A stretch of 64,000 nucleotides of DNA from Ligustrum vulgare. Taxonomy: Eukaryota > Streptophyta > Magnoliopsida > Lamiales > Oleaceae. The stretch lies in the NCBI GenBank assembly GCA_963555705.1, contig OY743176.1, positions 61,454,040 through 61,518,039 of the forward strand, given 5' to 3'. This document shows positions 22,119 to 33,892 of this stretch, one piece after another; the first letter of the stretch is position 1; every line of letters begins with the position of its first letter. The notes below the pieces were generated by a model. That model was not told the DNA's origin. It searched no databases and worked only from the letters and a program-made list of their open reading frames with translations. A program made the translations under genes and the position numbers.

Positions 22119-25041
22119 TAGGATTAATTATATAGGAATAAGTGATAAAGTCTTATTTCTTGTGGATTAAGCCCCCATTTATAAATTGAGATGTATAGAT
22201 AAATTTTTGTATATAAAGTTAATTATATTTGTAATATTCATTCAATAAGATTTAATTAAAATTTATATTTTATATTATTTATTTGTTACATTCATTTAAA
22301 TATAGGACTGCATGTAAGTTTGTCACGTACAAGTTTAACAAATTACAACATATAATTTAATTTTGAGCATTTTTTTAAAAAAATGTTTGGTAAATTTTGA
22401 TCGTAATGTATTTGCCTTAATTATTGCATTATAAGATAGTTAGTACAAATTCTTATAGTACTATCCCGGAAGTCGATAAATTAATTCCGTAAATGTCTAT
22501 TAGCCTATTTATAATTTCATTTTACGATTTGAAAAATGTAAACATTTCGACTTTTGGAAATCAAATAACCGTAAGTTTGACTTCAGTCATCAAGTCAAAA
22601 TTGTAAAGTATAGAATAAGTCACATGTCCATATCTAACTTCGTCTAAATAGATTAAGAAAACTAAATAATGAACAATTAGCTGTTAAAAGAAATTTGCAA
22701 GTCCCAATTTTATATTTTACTTTTCTGGGTATTTTTATTATATATGAAAAATGCACAATTTATGTTGAGCATTATATTTTTATAATTTATTCATTAAATA
22801 ATTATCAATTATATCTTCCTTTCATCGCATTGATGCGATTAGTAATTTTTTAAATGACTTTTTCACCATGTTTCGAGTCCTTTTTTATAGAAATAAATAA
22901 TGTTTTGCATATGACTTCCGTGCAACTTGTGGGAATAAATTTCAAGTGGAAAATACAGTGGGAACTGGGAACTATATATGTAACTACCTAGGATGACCAA
23001 TAACGCCTTTTCAAGTGGTCCATGCAAAAAAAAAAAAAAAAAACTATTATTTGTCAAAATTTAAACAAAGTATTATCATTGACTATTCATTCAGTTGTAA
23101 TAACCCTTCAATTTGAAATTAAAAAAATTCGAGTCAACCAAAAATTATAGACAATATTATTTTAAATGATTAGATAAACGAGAAATTACATACGCAAAAT
23201 TTAAAAATTCAGTGCTATTTATTGGAGATTAATTGTTGATCTATAAAGATGGCAACTTCGCGAGTTAATAATAAAATCCATCAAATTATTTAGATTGTAT
23301 AAAAACTTTGAAAATATTGAAAAATAGAAACACTTGACATAATATATTTATCATCATATAAAATTCGAAATAATTCAATTTTTTTTTTTTTAAAGTGATA
23401 ATTTTTATTTAGCGTGTCACATTCATGGTGAATATAGTCGAGCCGGGTTGGTATGTAAGTACATTTGGAGTATTAGGAGAGGACCTAATTATAAATGATG
23501 GAAGATGATCAAGTAAACAACTATTAAGAGTGGGCCTAAATGTTGAGTCAAATGCAAATTGGTTGATCAATCAATTTGTTAAAAAACAAAAAAAAAAAAA
23601 AAAAATTCAGATAATATTACATACAAAAAAAAAAAAAAAATTCGTATTTTTAACCGCATGTTCTTAAAAAAATCTCTATTCTAAGGGCATGTTTTGTCTA
23701 GTGTACTTTTTGCAAAATTTTGAGAAATTTTTAGTTTTAGGAGAATGTGTATTTAAAAAGTGATTAAAAATTGAGAAAAGTGGTGGATCCCATAAAAATA
23801 TGTAGTTGAAATGAACGTAAAAAAAATTGAAAATTTGGAACAGACCAATCAAGCAATAAAATACATTTCCTCGAATAACCATTAAAATGGAACCCAAACA
23901 CCGGTGAAGAGTATGTTATTATCCTAATTAAGCATAGTTTAATATTTGTTTGGGATAGCTTAATAAGTTGTTAAAAATTGATGTCAAATTGATGTTAGAC
24001 AACGATTATTTTGAAAGCATAAATTTAGGGGTTTGAAGGAGATTAAAATCAGGTTTTTAACAGATTTGATAAAAATTGATGAGATGTATAGTTGAAAATT
24101 TATGGGTCCCATAAAATATGTGATTGAAATTAATTATAGATTTTGACTTAAATTAAAATTTGTATCAAATTGGAGCTTAATAGGATCCACAATTTCCCTT
24201 AAATAATCCGACTAGTGAAAATACATTATATTTAAGTTTGTCTTCATATCCTAAAGTATATTTTAGACCAATCCAGCTACAGAAATCGAAAATTTAATAT
24301 AAAATTTTACACTCACACATTACAGCACTCTATTTCTTTACACATCACATTAACTTCGACATCTACTGTCCACAAAAATTCGATCATTGAAGATGGTAAA
24401 GAAGGGTAGTCTATAAATTGAAGATATGTTGGTTTAGTTATAATGAAAACCTTCCATGTTCCTGACGAGAAATAAAAGTCTAGTCCGGCCAAAAACTAAA
24501 ATAAAATATTTTAAATACACGCATGGTTTTATAAATGAAGCATCCAATGAAATATGATGGAAAATAAACTTAAATAAACATCGATTCAAAAAACACTTGC
24601 GATTTTAAAAATATAAGTATTCTTTCATTTAACTTGAAATAAAATATGTTTGATTTTAATCTTTATTCTAATATTTATTAATCAAGAAACTGAGAACATA
24701 TGTCACAACTTTTTTATCTTTAATCAAAACCACGCTATCCAATTTATTGTTGTAATAACATAAATAAATTTATAAATAAATAAATAATTAAATCATCCGC
24801 AAAATGTATGCAAAAGTGGACATGAACATATTACAATCTATAATTTCTCTCTTTTAACAACCTTATATTTTTTAATTGTATAACAACCTTGTTTTTGGAT
24901 TGAAGTTCTCTCTCTCTCTCTCGTTTATTTATTTATTTATTTATTTTGGGAACCGATCGATGGATTAAAGCATATTATGCAGAGATTCTAGGAAGCCTAA
25001 AAACAAAAATATAATAAGGAGACTTTCAACAAGTAAAGGCC
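21433..25041. other. AT-rich spacer
   Basis: No gene seen on either strand. Long homopolymers (T31 at 22087-22117; A runs near 23025 and 23588). Segments at 23690-23900 and 23930-24190 resemble diverged MITEs (GGG..TTTTG starts, 'gtggatccca' interiors) without clean TSDs. (CT)n and (ATTT)n runs at about 24907-24948. Confidence 0.6.
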
Positions 25042-25128
25042 GAAGTCAAGCAACCGCGCATAATGTGAAATTCATGAATTTATTTATAGTATACAAATAG
25101 TTCAAGTCAAAGTTTTGGTTCAAACCCT
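25042..25128. repeat. Upstream segment duplicated behind the acyl-activating enzyme gene
   Basis: GAAGTCAAGCAACC...GTTCAAACCCT here recurs in the same orientation at 27517-27593 (about 11 bp shorter), downstream of the gene. Confidence 0.7.
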
Positions 25129-25236
25129 CAAGTCTCAAGTATGTTTAGTGCTTGTAAAAACCTTAGAAACTTCCCTTTCAACTTCCCTCCAACGTTTATC
25201 ATACATTAATATTACATTTGCACCCAATATTTTGTG

Positions 25237-25243
25237 TATAAAT
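25237..25243 (+). promoter_or_regulatory. TATA box of the acyl-activating enzyme gene
   Basis: TATAAAT about 105 bp upstream of the start codon, with CCCAAT at about 25223. Placement suits a plant core promoter with a 5' UTR of roughly 75 bases. Confidence 0.6.
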
Positions 25244-25348
25244 ATGTGATTCTTCTCTTAGTCATTTACCACTAAACACATAATCGTCTCTACCCTCTCC
25301 CGCCCCCATAGTTTCTTCAAACATTTTCTTGAAACACAAATTCCAGCA

Positions 25349-27214
25349 ATGGATAGACTCCAAAAATGTGATGCCAATTATGTACCTCTCACTCCACTCA
25401 CCTTCTTGAACAGAGCCTCTATGGTTTACTCTACCCGTACCTCTTTAATCTATGGTGGTGCCCGCTTCACATGGCAGCAAACTTATGAGAGGTGTTGCCG
25501 CCTTGCTTCTGCTCTCCGGTCGCTCAATGTTGTCAAGAATAACGTGGTAATTATTTAATAAAATATATATGCAAAACACACTGTTATAATTTCCCGTTAT
25601 TAATGCGGTAATTAATAACTGTTCCATTGGTTGTTTTGTTAATTAATATAGGTATCTGTGTTGGCACCAAATATACCAGCTCTTTATGAAATGCACTTTG
25701 CTGTACCAATGGCCGGAGCTGTGCTAAATGCTATCAACACAAGGCTAGATGCTAAAAGCATTGCTACTATTCTCAGGCATTCCGAGGCGAAGCTTTTCTT
25801 TATTGATTACGACTATGTGCCTCTTGCACGCGATGCTCTACGTATTTTGATGGCTGACTTGCAAAAGTCTGATATTTCAATGCCATTGGTTGCTGTTATT
25901 GATGACATTGGCTCCCCGACCGGTGTTCGTTTAGGCGAACTAGAGTACGAGGAACTAATCTTTCAGGGAAATCCGAGTTATGTTCTTGAAGAAATTAGTG
26001 ATGAGTGGGATCCAATTGCGCTGAATTATACGTCAGGCACGACATCGGAGCCCAAAGGAGTTGTGTACAGCCACAGGGGGGCTTATCTGAGCACTCTGAG
26101 CCTAATTTTAGGCTGGGAAATGAAGAGTGAACCTGTGTATTTATGGTCACTTCCTATGTTCCACTGCAATGGCTGGACATTCACTTGGGGTATCGCGGCC
26201 CGCGGAGGGACCAACGTTTGCATACGCAACACGACAGCCGAAGAAATGTACAAAAATATATCTTTACACAAAGTGACACACATGTGTTGCGCGCCTATAG
26301 TATTCAACATCCTCCTCGAAACCAAGATGCAGGAACGACGCCAAATAACCACCCCGGTCGAGATACTCACCGGTGGTGCGCCCCCACCGGCATCCATCCT
26401 CGAGAAAATTGAAAAACTTGGGTTTCATGTCGTGCATGCCTATGGCCTAACCGAAGCCACTGGACCTGCAATGGTTTGCGAGTGGAAGAGGGAGTGGAAC
26501 GAGCTGCCGATGGAGGCACAGTCCAAGCTCAAAGCAAGGCAAGGAATTAACGTACTGACTCTTGCGGATGCAGATGTGAAGGACCTAAATACAATGCAAA
26601 GTGTGCCAAGAGATGGTAAAACAGTAGGTGAAATTGTCCTCCGAGGAAGTAGCATCATGAAGGGATATTTGAAGGATGAAAAAGCAACCGCAAAAGCCTT
26701 TCTCAATGGATGGTTCGCCACGGGTGATGTCGGGGTGATCCATCCCGACGGCTACTGTGAAATTAAAGATAGGTCTAAAGACGTTATTATTTCAGGCGGG
26801 GAGAATATCAGTAGCGTAGAAGTGGAGGCAGTGCTTTACAAACACCCTAGTGTGCTAGAGGCCTCGGTTGTAGCCATGCCTCATCCAAAGTGGGGAGAGA
26901 GTCCTTGTGCATTTATAACCTTGAGAATGAACTCCGACGACGACCCCCGCGGCGTGAAGGAGGCTGACATTATACTTCACTGCCGGGATAACTTACCGCA
27001 TTTTATGGTGCCAAAGAAGGTGCATTTCATGGATGAGTTGCCAAAGACTGCAACAGGAAAAATTCAGAAATTTGAATTGAGAGCTTTGGCCAAGACTTTT
27101 GTCACATTTGAAAATGGAAACCTGTCTACGAAGAAATCAACTCAAGTAAATCGGGAAAAACCTAGATATAACCATCAACCTCAAGAGCAGATTCTGGCCC
27201 TGTCTCGCCTCTAA
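25349..27214 (+). CDS. Acyl-activating enzyme (AMP-forming acyl-CoA ligase), peroxisomal type
   Basis: Two exons, 25349-25546 and 25652-27214, with a 105-bp GT-AG intron in phase 0; the product is 586 residues. It is an ANL-superfamily AMP-binding enzyme that would activate a carboxylic acid with ATP and join it to CoA. Motifs: P-loop-like TSGTTSEPKG (about 193-202), YGLTEA (from Tyr330), ATGDVG with Asp425 contacting the AMP ribose, and ATGKIQKFE with the catalytic Lys536. The C terminus is SRL, a type 1 peroxisomal signal. Family length is 550-580, so it is full length. The N-terminal MDRLQKCDANYVPLTPLTFL is typical of plant AAE-type (butyrate/benzoate/short-chain) ligases. The exact substrate cannot be told from sequence. 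No breaks seen. Confidence 0.93.
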
Positions 27215-27337
27215 ATACGTAATAATTTTCTTTCAAATCAAATGCTTATAATGGATGATCATTTGTTTACAAATATCTAGCTTGCTGTATTAATAATATT
27301 GATTATTATTTAAAAAATAGAAGGCAGCACCTAACAA

Positions 27338-27343
27338 AATAAA
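27338..27343 (+). terminator. Candidate polyadenylation signal of the acyl-activating enzyme gene
   Basis: AATAAA about 125 bp after the stop codon; the first canonical hexamer downstream. Confidence 0.4.
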
Positions 27344-27516
27344 GATAATAAATGGTCAAGAAACGTTGAACGGATATAAGAATAATGTCACTAGTTTGCA
27401 TGTTTCTATTTTATTTTAGAGTAAGAAAATGACTTAACAACAATGTTTTTGCCTTTTGGTTTGAAGCTTGAAATAAGAACATAATGTGAAGTTGTATCTG
27501 GTACGTATGAAATAGG

Positions 27517-27593
27517 GAAGTCAAGCAGCTCGACATAATGTGAAAATTCATGTATGGGTGCATTCAAGTAGTCAAAGTCTTGGTTCAAACCCT
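27517..27593. repeat. Second copy of the acyl-activating enzyme upstream segment
   Basis: Matches 25042-25128 in the same orientation. CACCTCTTCAAC-type sequence follows, as loosely does CCCTTTCAACTTCC in the first copy. This suggests the start of a second tandem gene copy whose body is gone; a CACTA element begins about 115 bp further on. Confidence 0.6.
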
Positions 27594-28244
27594 TAATTTC
27601 ACCTCTTCAACGTGCAGAGGAACATCACATGCACAGATTGAAATAATTTCACCTCTTCAACTTCTCTCCGTATCCAATGAATTCTCTCATGACGCAGATA
27701 GAGGGTTAACTACTAAAAAACAGGATTTCTCCGACAGATATTTTTCGACGGCAGTCGACACCGACGGAAATTTCCGACGAATTTAGATTCGTCGGAAATT
27801 TCCGACGGAATTACTACCGTCGAAATTTTTCGGCGAAAAATAAATTATCGTCGGAAATTTATGACGGAAACAAACTCCCGTCGGAAAGTTCCCGTCGGAA
27901 ATTTCCGACGGAAATAAGGGACCGTTCTCTTTGTGTTTCGATTTTGGATTTTGGGTTTTGAATTTTGTTTTGAATTTTGAATTTTGGTTGTTTGTTTTGG
28001 GATTGCTGAAAACATGTTCTCTTTGTGATTTTGGAAAACTGTTTTAAAAAATAGAAAACTGAAAAATGCGTTTACTTTGTAATTTTTTGAAATATTTATT
28101 TTGTGATATTTTATATGTAAAAAATGGTTGATTTGTTGAATTACATTAATTTTAATGTTAATAAATCAGTTAGTTCTCTATGTCAATAAATTCATCATTA
28201 ATATTATTTCAACTAAACAAAAATTTAACCTCATACCAATAAAA

Positions 28245-28631
28245 TCTTAACATGGATCTATATATAATGGCAAAGTAATATAAGAACTTCAAGTGAAGGA
28301 AGTATCTCACATTTAAAAAATAATAATAATAATAAAAAAAAAAAATTCTTAACATGGATCTATATAATATCAAAATAATATAAGAACTTCAAATGAAGGA
28401 AGTGTATTACTTTTACAAAAAAAAAAAAAAAAAATTTACAAGAAAAAAAATTTAACATTGATCTATATATATAATGACAAAATAATATAAAAATTTCAAA
28501 TGAAGGAAGTGTCTCACTTTTACAAAAAGTAAAAATAAAAATAATTTACAAAAAAAAATAAAATCTTAACATGGATTTATATATAATAACAAAATAATAT
28601 AAGAATTTCAAGTGAAAGAAGTGTCTCACAT

Positions 28632-28668
<37 letters not shown>

Positions 28669-28790
28669 CAAAAAATACAAAAAAAAAATCTTAACATGAA
28701 TCTATATATAATGACAAAATAATATAAGAACTTCAAGTGAAGGAAGTATCTCACATTTACAAAAAAAATAATAATAATAAAAAAAAAAAA
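28245..28790. repeat. Five-copy, roughly 105-bp tandem repeat inside the CACTA element
   Basis: Units start TTAACATGGATCTATATA and run through ATATAAGAACTTCAAGTGAAGGAAGTGTCTCACTTT to an A-rich or (AAT)n stretch. Starts are near 28248, 28350, 28455, 28567 and 28692; the last spacing is longer because of an (AAT)n expansion at about 28633-28665. Confidence 0.75.
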
Positions 28791-29154
28791 AAAAATCCAA
28801 AACGCGTTTTGGTCGTTTTGGACTTTTTAACACAAAATATCCAAAACACAATAAAATCGTTTTGAGTTTCCTTTGTATTTTTTTTGGTATTTTGGAAAAC
28901 GCGTTTTCGATATTTCCAAAAATCGAAAAACTCAAAACGGGCTCAAAACAGCAAATAGAACGGGGTCTTAATTTCCATCGGCAATTTCCGAATGACGTAT
29001 TTCCGTCGGAAATTTATTTCCCATCGAAAAATTTCGATGAAAAATAATTAAAAAAAAAATGAATAGCGTATTTTTACAATTTTTTTTTTAAAAAAAACCA
29101 TATTACTAACATAAATAATTAATATATATTTATAAAAACAAACTTGTTCACAAA

Positions 29155-29235
29155 AACTTAATTGGTCTAATGGTTGGGTTACTTCTTCACTACCCTTTGA
29201 TCAAGGGTTCAATTCCCAAACTATACACTTTGAAA
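29155..29235 (+). other. tRNA-like sequence, probable SINE head
   Basis: TGGTCTAATGGTTGGG resembles a polymerase III A box and GGGTTCAATTCCC, about 45 bases later, a B box. No acceptor stem closes around them, so it is not a tRNA gene; a tRNA-derived SINE head is more likely. Confidence 0.4.
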
Positions 29236-29999
29236 AAAATAATTTATCTCGGTTTAGCGGTTCGGGTTTGGAGGGTGGGGTGAGGTGGGCCGGGTTGGGT
29301 TGGTTGGGTGGGTACTGCTTAATATTATTTTTTATTTTTGGAAATTTCCGACAGGAATATATTACCGTCGGAAATTTCCGACGGTGTTAATTTTTCCGTC
29401 GGAAAGTATTACCGACGGGGTTTTCTCCGATGAATTTTCCGACGAGTAAAGTCTGTCGGAAAAAAGCATTTTCGACGGAAAATGACCTTTTACCGACGGA
29501 TTTTTCCGTCGAAAAAAGCATTTTTTTTTGTAGTGGTTAATTTCCAACAATACTGATGCGGGAAGGGTTGTGAATTTTTATGGGTTATTTTTCTGTTGAT
29601 GATTTAGCCGTTGTTTTTGCCCCATTTTAATTTTAATATATTATTCTCTTTCTTATTTTCAACAATATTTTCTCCAATAAAATAATATTATACGTAAACC
29701 AAAAATTTTTCGTTATTTTTTTACCACATATTTCCCAAGAAAACCACTATTCAAAAATATATTTTCCACAAAAAGTCATTACAATGGGTCTCAAGCGAGG
29801 GGATTAGTTATAAGTGCTTTGATTATTGCAATCCATATTATCTTTTCAGAAATATTGAAGCTTATACTTGAGAATAGATGTAAACTTTTACACAAAGCAA
29901 TGGTGTAAAATGCAACTTCGAATTCTTATTCAAGTATCAATTGGCTTATAAAAACATGCACCAAAATTAAACTTTATAAACTCACTTTCACAAAGAGAA

Positions 30000-30812
30000 C
30001 TTGATGTAAACGCTATCTTCCATACAGACAGAGACCATACTTTGTGGAGTTAGACACCGGTCCTACGGAATCCCTTCCATCCATTCAGCAACCTCCTAAG
30101 CTGAAAATCAAGCATTTGGCATCTCATATTCGATATGCATATTTGGGAGAGTATTCTACACTACTAGTAATCATTGCTAGCTCTATCAATGATTTGGAGG
30201 AAAAACTTCTCCGCGTATTTACAAATCACAAGCTATTGGATTGACTATGGTTGACAATAAATGTATCGGTCCTTTAATTTGTCAAAAATGATGCTTCGTC
30301 CGCGCGGGCTACCGCCCCCTCACATGGGAGGGCGGGTCCCACCTCGCCCCAGGTGGGGACCCCCCCCAATGTGAGGGCGGCGGTAGCCCTCTTGGGACAC
30401 CTCGCGGGCATTGTAGCCAAACTGTTAATTTGTATGCACAAAATAGTGATGGAAGAAAATTTCAAATCAACAGTTGATGGGCAAAGAAGGTAAAATTCCA
30501 TCATGAAAGAAATGGTAAAAGCACAAGTGTTGAAACTCTTGGATGCGGAAATTATCCAACCCTATCTCAGATAGTGTATGGAATGTATCAGTCTAGTAAA
30601 AGTTGTGCCGAAGAAGAGGACATCACTGTGGTTAAGAATGTCTTGAATGAGTTGATTCCAACAAAAAACAGTTACGGGATGGAGAGTTTGCATTAACTAT
30701 TGTAAGCTCAACAGAGCCACTAGGAATGATCACTTTCTCCTTATTTTTGTTGATCATGCGTTGTAGAACTTAGCGGGTCACTCTCATTATTATTTTCTAG
30801 ATGAATACTCGA
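30000..30812 (+). pseudogene. Athila-type gypsy reverse-transcriptase relic
   Basis: Plus-strand reading in several frames: HLASHIRYAYLGEYSTL, then (after the MITE) a stretch leading to MVKAQVLKLLDAEII, VTGWRVCINYCKLNRATR and LAGHSHYYFLDEYS. These are the pre-RT and RT fingers of Athila-lineage pol. It ends near 30812 before the YxDD motif. Stops and frameshifts are frequent. There are no LTRs, so this is a truncated remnant. Confidence 0.75.
30283..30424. mobile_element. 142-bp GC-rich foldback MITE with 9-bp TSD
   Basis: A perfect 9-bp TSD TTAATTTGT lies at 30274-30282 and 30425-30433. The body is strongly GC-rich and folds back on itself: GGGCTACCGCC and CCCTCACAT on the left pair with ATGTGAGGGCGGCGGTAGCCC on the right. 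Dropping the insert and one TSD copy restores a continuous Athila reading across the site. TSD length points to Mutator-type mobilisation. Confidence 0.75.
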
Positions 30813-30949
30813 CCATGAGATCGTCCTAGCGGTTAAGTATTTGATGCTAGGAGGACTCGATTATATAAACGGTGTTCAATAAAATATTTAATTTTGTGTA
30901 CCCATATTAAATAATGATGTTCATAGTAAGCTACTACGGTAGACAATAT

Positions 30950-31523
30950 TGTAAAGAGATCAAAGAATCAAACCCAACAAAAACGAAGGATTATTATTGA
31001 TTTACAAAAAACTACAAGAGATTTCTGTATCAAAAATTTTAGTTTAATACAAAAATATCGTAAAAATAAAAATCACAAAACTCGTACAAATACTCTCTGA
31101 AAAACTATCAAAAATGAAACAAAGTGTGTTTACTAAGAACACAAAAATACTCTCGAACAATTTCACAAGAATATTACAAATTTCTTCTGAAAGATCAAAG
31201 TAAAAGAGAGAATCGCCAAGAACAAAGAGGTGAGATGATGGAGAGAGAGTTTCAGTATGAGAGAGACGAATGAAAATGAATCAGAATACGTTGCATTTGG
31301 ATCCTTCTCGCCTTTTCATCTGGCTTAAATGATAAGGTTGATCCAACGGCCAGAAGCTATTGATTTGTTTTGATCAAACGGTTGAAACGACTTCTGATAA
31401 ACCAAGTAAAGCGTGATTCCATTAAACGCGACTTGGACCTTCAGGTTTGGCAGGGTAGTGGGCTCAGGTTCCGATTTTTTTGGGCTGGAGGGATTGGGCT
31501 GCAGCTGGGCCAATTTCTTAACA
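30950..31523 (-). repeat. Copia-2 3' LTR
   Basis: 574 bp, TGTAAAGAGATC...TTCTTAACA. Confidence 0.9.
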
Positions 31524-31538
31524 AATCTCCCCCTCAAT
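31524..31538 (-). other. Copia-2 polypurine tract
   Basis: Minus strand TTGAGGGGGAGATT, next to the 3' LTR. Confidence 0.75.
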
Positions 31539-31599
31539 TGGTGTAGGCTGCAGCTTTATCATTTCAGCTCCTGTGATCAGTTTTGAGTGCCTTCAGCAT

Positions 31600-33887
31600 C
31601 CTCAAGTTGCTCTTCCATATTTTGTTCCCTGCAAAAATACAATGAGGCAGTATCAAATTCAAAAATATTAAGCAAATTCAGAGAATCTTTAAATTTTGTT
31701 ATAGGGATGACTTTAGTTCCAGCATCTGCTAGATTGAGCTGAGTAGGGATTTTAACCATTTTTACAAAACCCTTTTCAATGATGTCTCTTATAAAATGAA
31801 ATTTGACATCTATATGTTAGGATCTATTATGAAACACGAGATTTTTAGTAAGATATAAAGCACTCTGGCTATCAGTGCAGATCTCAATTTTTGGTTTACT
31901 CAAACACCCAATTTCAGAAAGTAATCCCCTCAGCCACATGCATTCTTTAACTGCATCAGTGGTAGCAATGTACTCTGCTTCAGTTGAAGAAAGGGCAACT
32001 AATTTTTGTAGTTGTGTTTTCCAACTGATGCAGGAAGAGTTTAAAGTGAAAAAGTAGACTGAAGTAGACTTTATGTTGTCAAAATATTTCCAGCAAAGTC
32101 AGAGTCTACAAATCCTTTATGTTCAAAAACATTTTTGGATTTAGAAAATATGAGACTCAAATTCAAAGTTCCTTTCAAATATTTTAGTAAAGATTTAATA
32201 GCTTCCCGGTGAGGTTCTCCTGGGTTACTCATAAACCTGCTCAAAACACTGACAGAAAATGCAATGTCTGGTCTGGTTGAGACCATAAGATACATAACAG
32301 AACCTACAGCGTTAGAATAAGGAACATTTTTCATTCTATGAAATTCATCTGCAGTTTTAGGACACTGATCATTTGACAGTTTAAAAAGAGCAGGTAATGG
32401 CAATGAAACGGGTTTAGAATCAAATAGAGAAAAAAATTTCAAAATTTTTTCAATGTACCTCTTTTGATTTAGAAAAATTTTTCCTGCAGATTTATTTCTA
32501 AATACGTCAATTCCAAGAATTTTCCTAGCTGAACCTAGGTCTTTCATTTCAAATTTTGTTTTCAAATTATCTTTAAGACAAGAAATGACATGCAGATTCT
32601 TACCAGCAATTAGCATGTCATCCACATACAGATCAGAAATGTCATTTTTAAAGTAAAAACAGGGGTAATAAGATCTTTTCTGAAAATTTAAGCTTTGAAT
32701 GAAATTATCAAATCTTTTGTACCATTGTTTAGGTGTTTGCTTCAGGCCATAAAGAGATTTCTAAAGCAGTCACACTAGATTGGGTTTGTTTTTCTGTTCA
32801 AAACCTTTTGGTTGAGTCATATAAATGGTTTCACCAAGCATGCCATACAGAAAAGCAGTTTTTACATCCATTTGCTCAAGTTCTAAATCATTTTGAGCAA
32901 CTAAAGCAAACAAAGTCCTAATTGATGTATATTTCACAACAGGGGGAAATATTCCAGTATAGTCTATGCCTTCTTTTTGTGAAAAACCTTTTGTAACTAA
33001 GCTAGCTTTATAACTAGGTTTACCCCCTTCAGTATCCTCTTCTTTTATATTAAATATCCACTTACAGTCGATCAGTTTCTTGTCAGGAGTTTTTTCTACT
33101 AAAGTCCGGGTCTTATTTTTAATCAAGGAATTAATTTCCTCTTGCATGGTTGCAAGCCACAAATTCTTATCTTTGGATCCCATTACTTCTTCAAATGAGC
33201 AAGGTTCAGGATCTAAAGAAGTTGATAGGACAGAGGCAGAATAGTATTCAAAGTTATCAAATCTAGTTGGGGGTCTAATTTCTCTCCTAATTCTGTCTCT
33301 GGCCAGTTGGTAATTATCTAAAATAGGTTCATCATATTCAGTCACAGTGGGTGTAGTGGGTGCAAGTGATGCAGGCACATTAGTATGCAAGTGTTGGGGC
33401 TGCTTAGTCTGAAAGTGAGAATCATCAAAGCTCACTTCAGTAATTAAAAAATCATTTTCACAAAGTGGATTTTCATTCTTTTCAGACTTGCAAGGGAAAA
33501 CTTTTTCATTAAAAACAACTGACCTGCTCAAAATAACTTTGAAACCACTTTGTTCTTTAACCCAAAGTCTATAACCTTTAACCCCTTCCCCATATCCAAC
33601 AAAAACACATTTTAAAGACCTGGGATCAAGTTTGAATTTAACCTGATGAGCATAGGCAGCACAGCCAAAAAATTTTAAAATTGAGTAATCTGGAACTGCA
33701 CCATTCCAGATTTTATCTGGAATGCTGTAGTTTACAGCACTAGAAGGACACTTATTGATTAAAAAACATGCAGTCTTGTTTGCTTCCCCCCAAAATTTTT
33801 TTGGCAAGTTTAATTGGATTAACACGCACCTTGTTCTTTCTAACAAGGTCATGTTCATCCTTTCAGCAACCCATTTTGCTGTGGACT
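31600..33887 (-). pseudogene. Copia-2 integrase C-terminus, reverse transcriptase and RNase H
   Basis: From 33887 down: end of the integrase core (TAKWVAERMNMTLL, with a one-base deletion just before), integrase tail, and reverse transcriptase ([29 protein letters not shown]). Stops follow near 32765, then [13 protein letters not shown], the palm motif YVDDMLIAG (about 32605-32630) and RNase H pieces (GFVDSDFAGN; after a frame change LSSTEAEYIA at about 31960-31990 and DSQSALYL). Catalytic motifs survive but at least three frameshifts or stops break it. Confidence 0.85.
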
Positions 33888-33892
33888 GTATG

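Larger units (their letters stand above)
27708..29535. mobile_element. Non-autonomous CACTA (En/Spm-type) element, 1828 bp
   Basis: The right end read inward is CACTACAAAAAAAAATG; the left end is AACTACTAAAAAACAGG (first base changed). A 3-bp TSD GTT lies at 27705-27707 and 29536-29538. Both ends carry many copies of CCGACGGAAATTTCC-type subterminal motifs in both orientations (27735-27920 and 29340-29515). No transposase. Inside are a five-copy tandem repeat and a tRNA-like SINE head. Confidence 0.82.

Noticed and set aside
23690..23900. MITE with GGGCATGTTTTG start
   Set aside because: No matching TSD or convincing right terminus.
29155..29235. tRNA gene
   Set aside because: A/B boxes are present but the acceptor and T stems do not pair; called a SINE-like head instead.
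30813..30944. SINE-like start (CCTAGCGGTTAAG ... GGACTCGATT)
   Set aside because: The B-box match is poor and no tail or TSD is visible.
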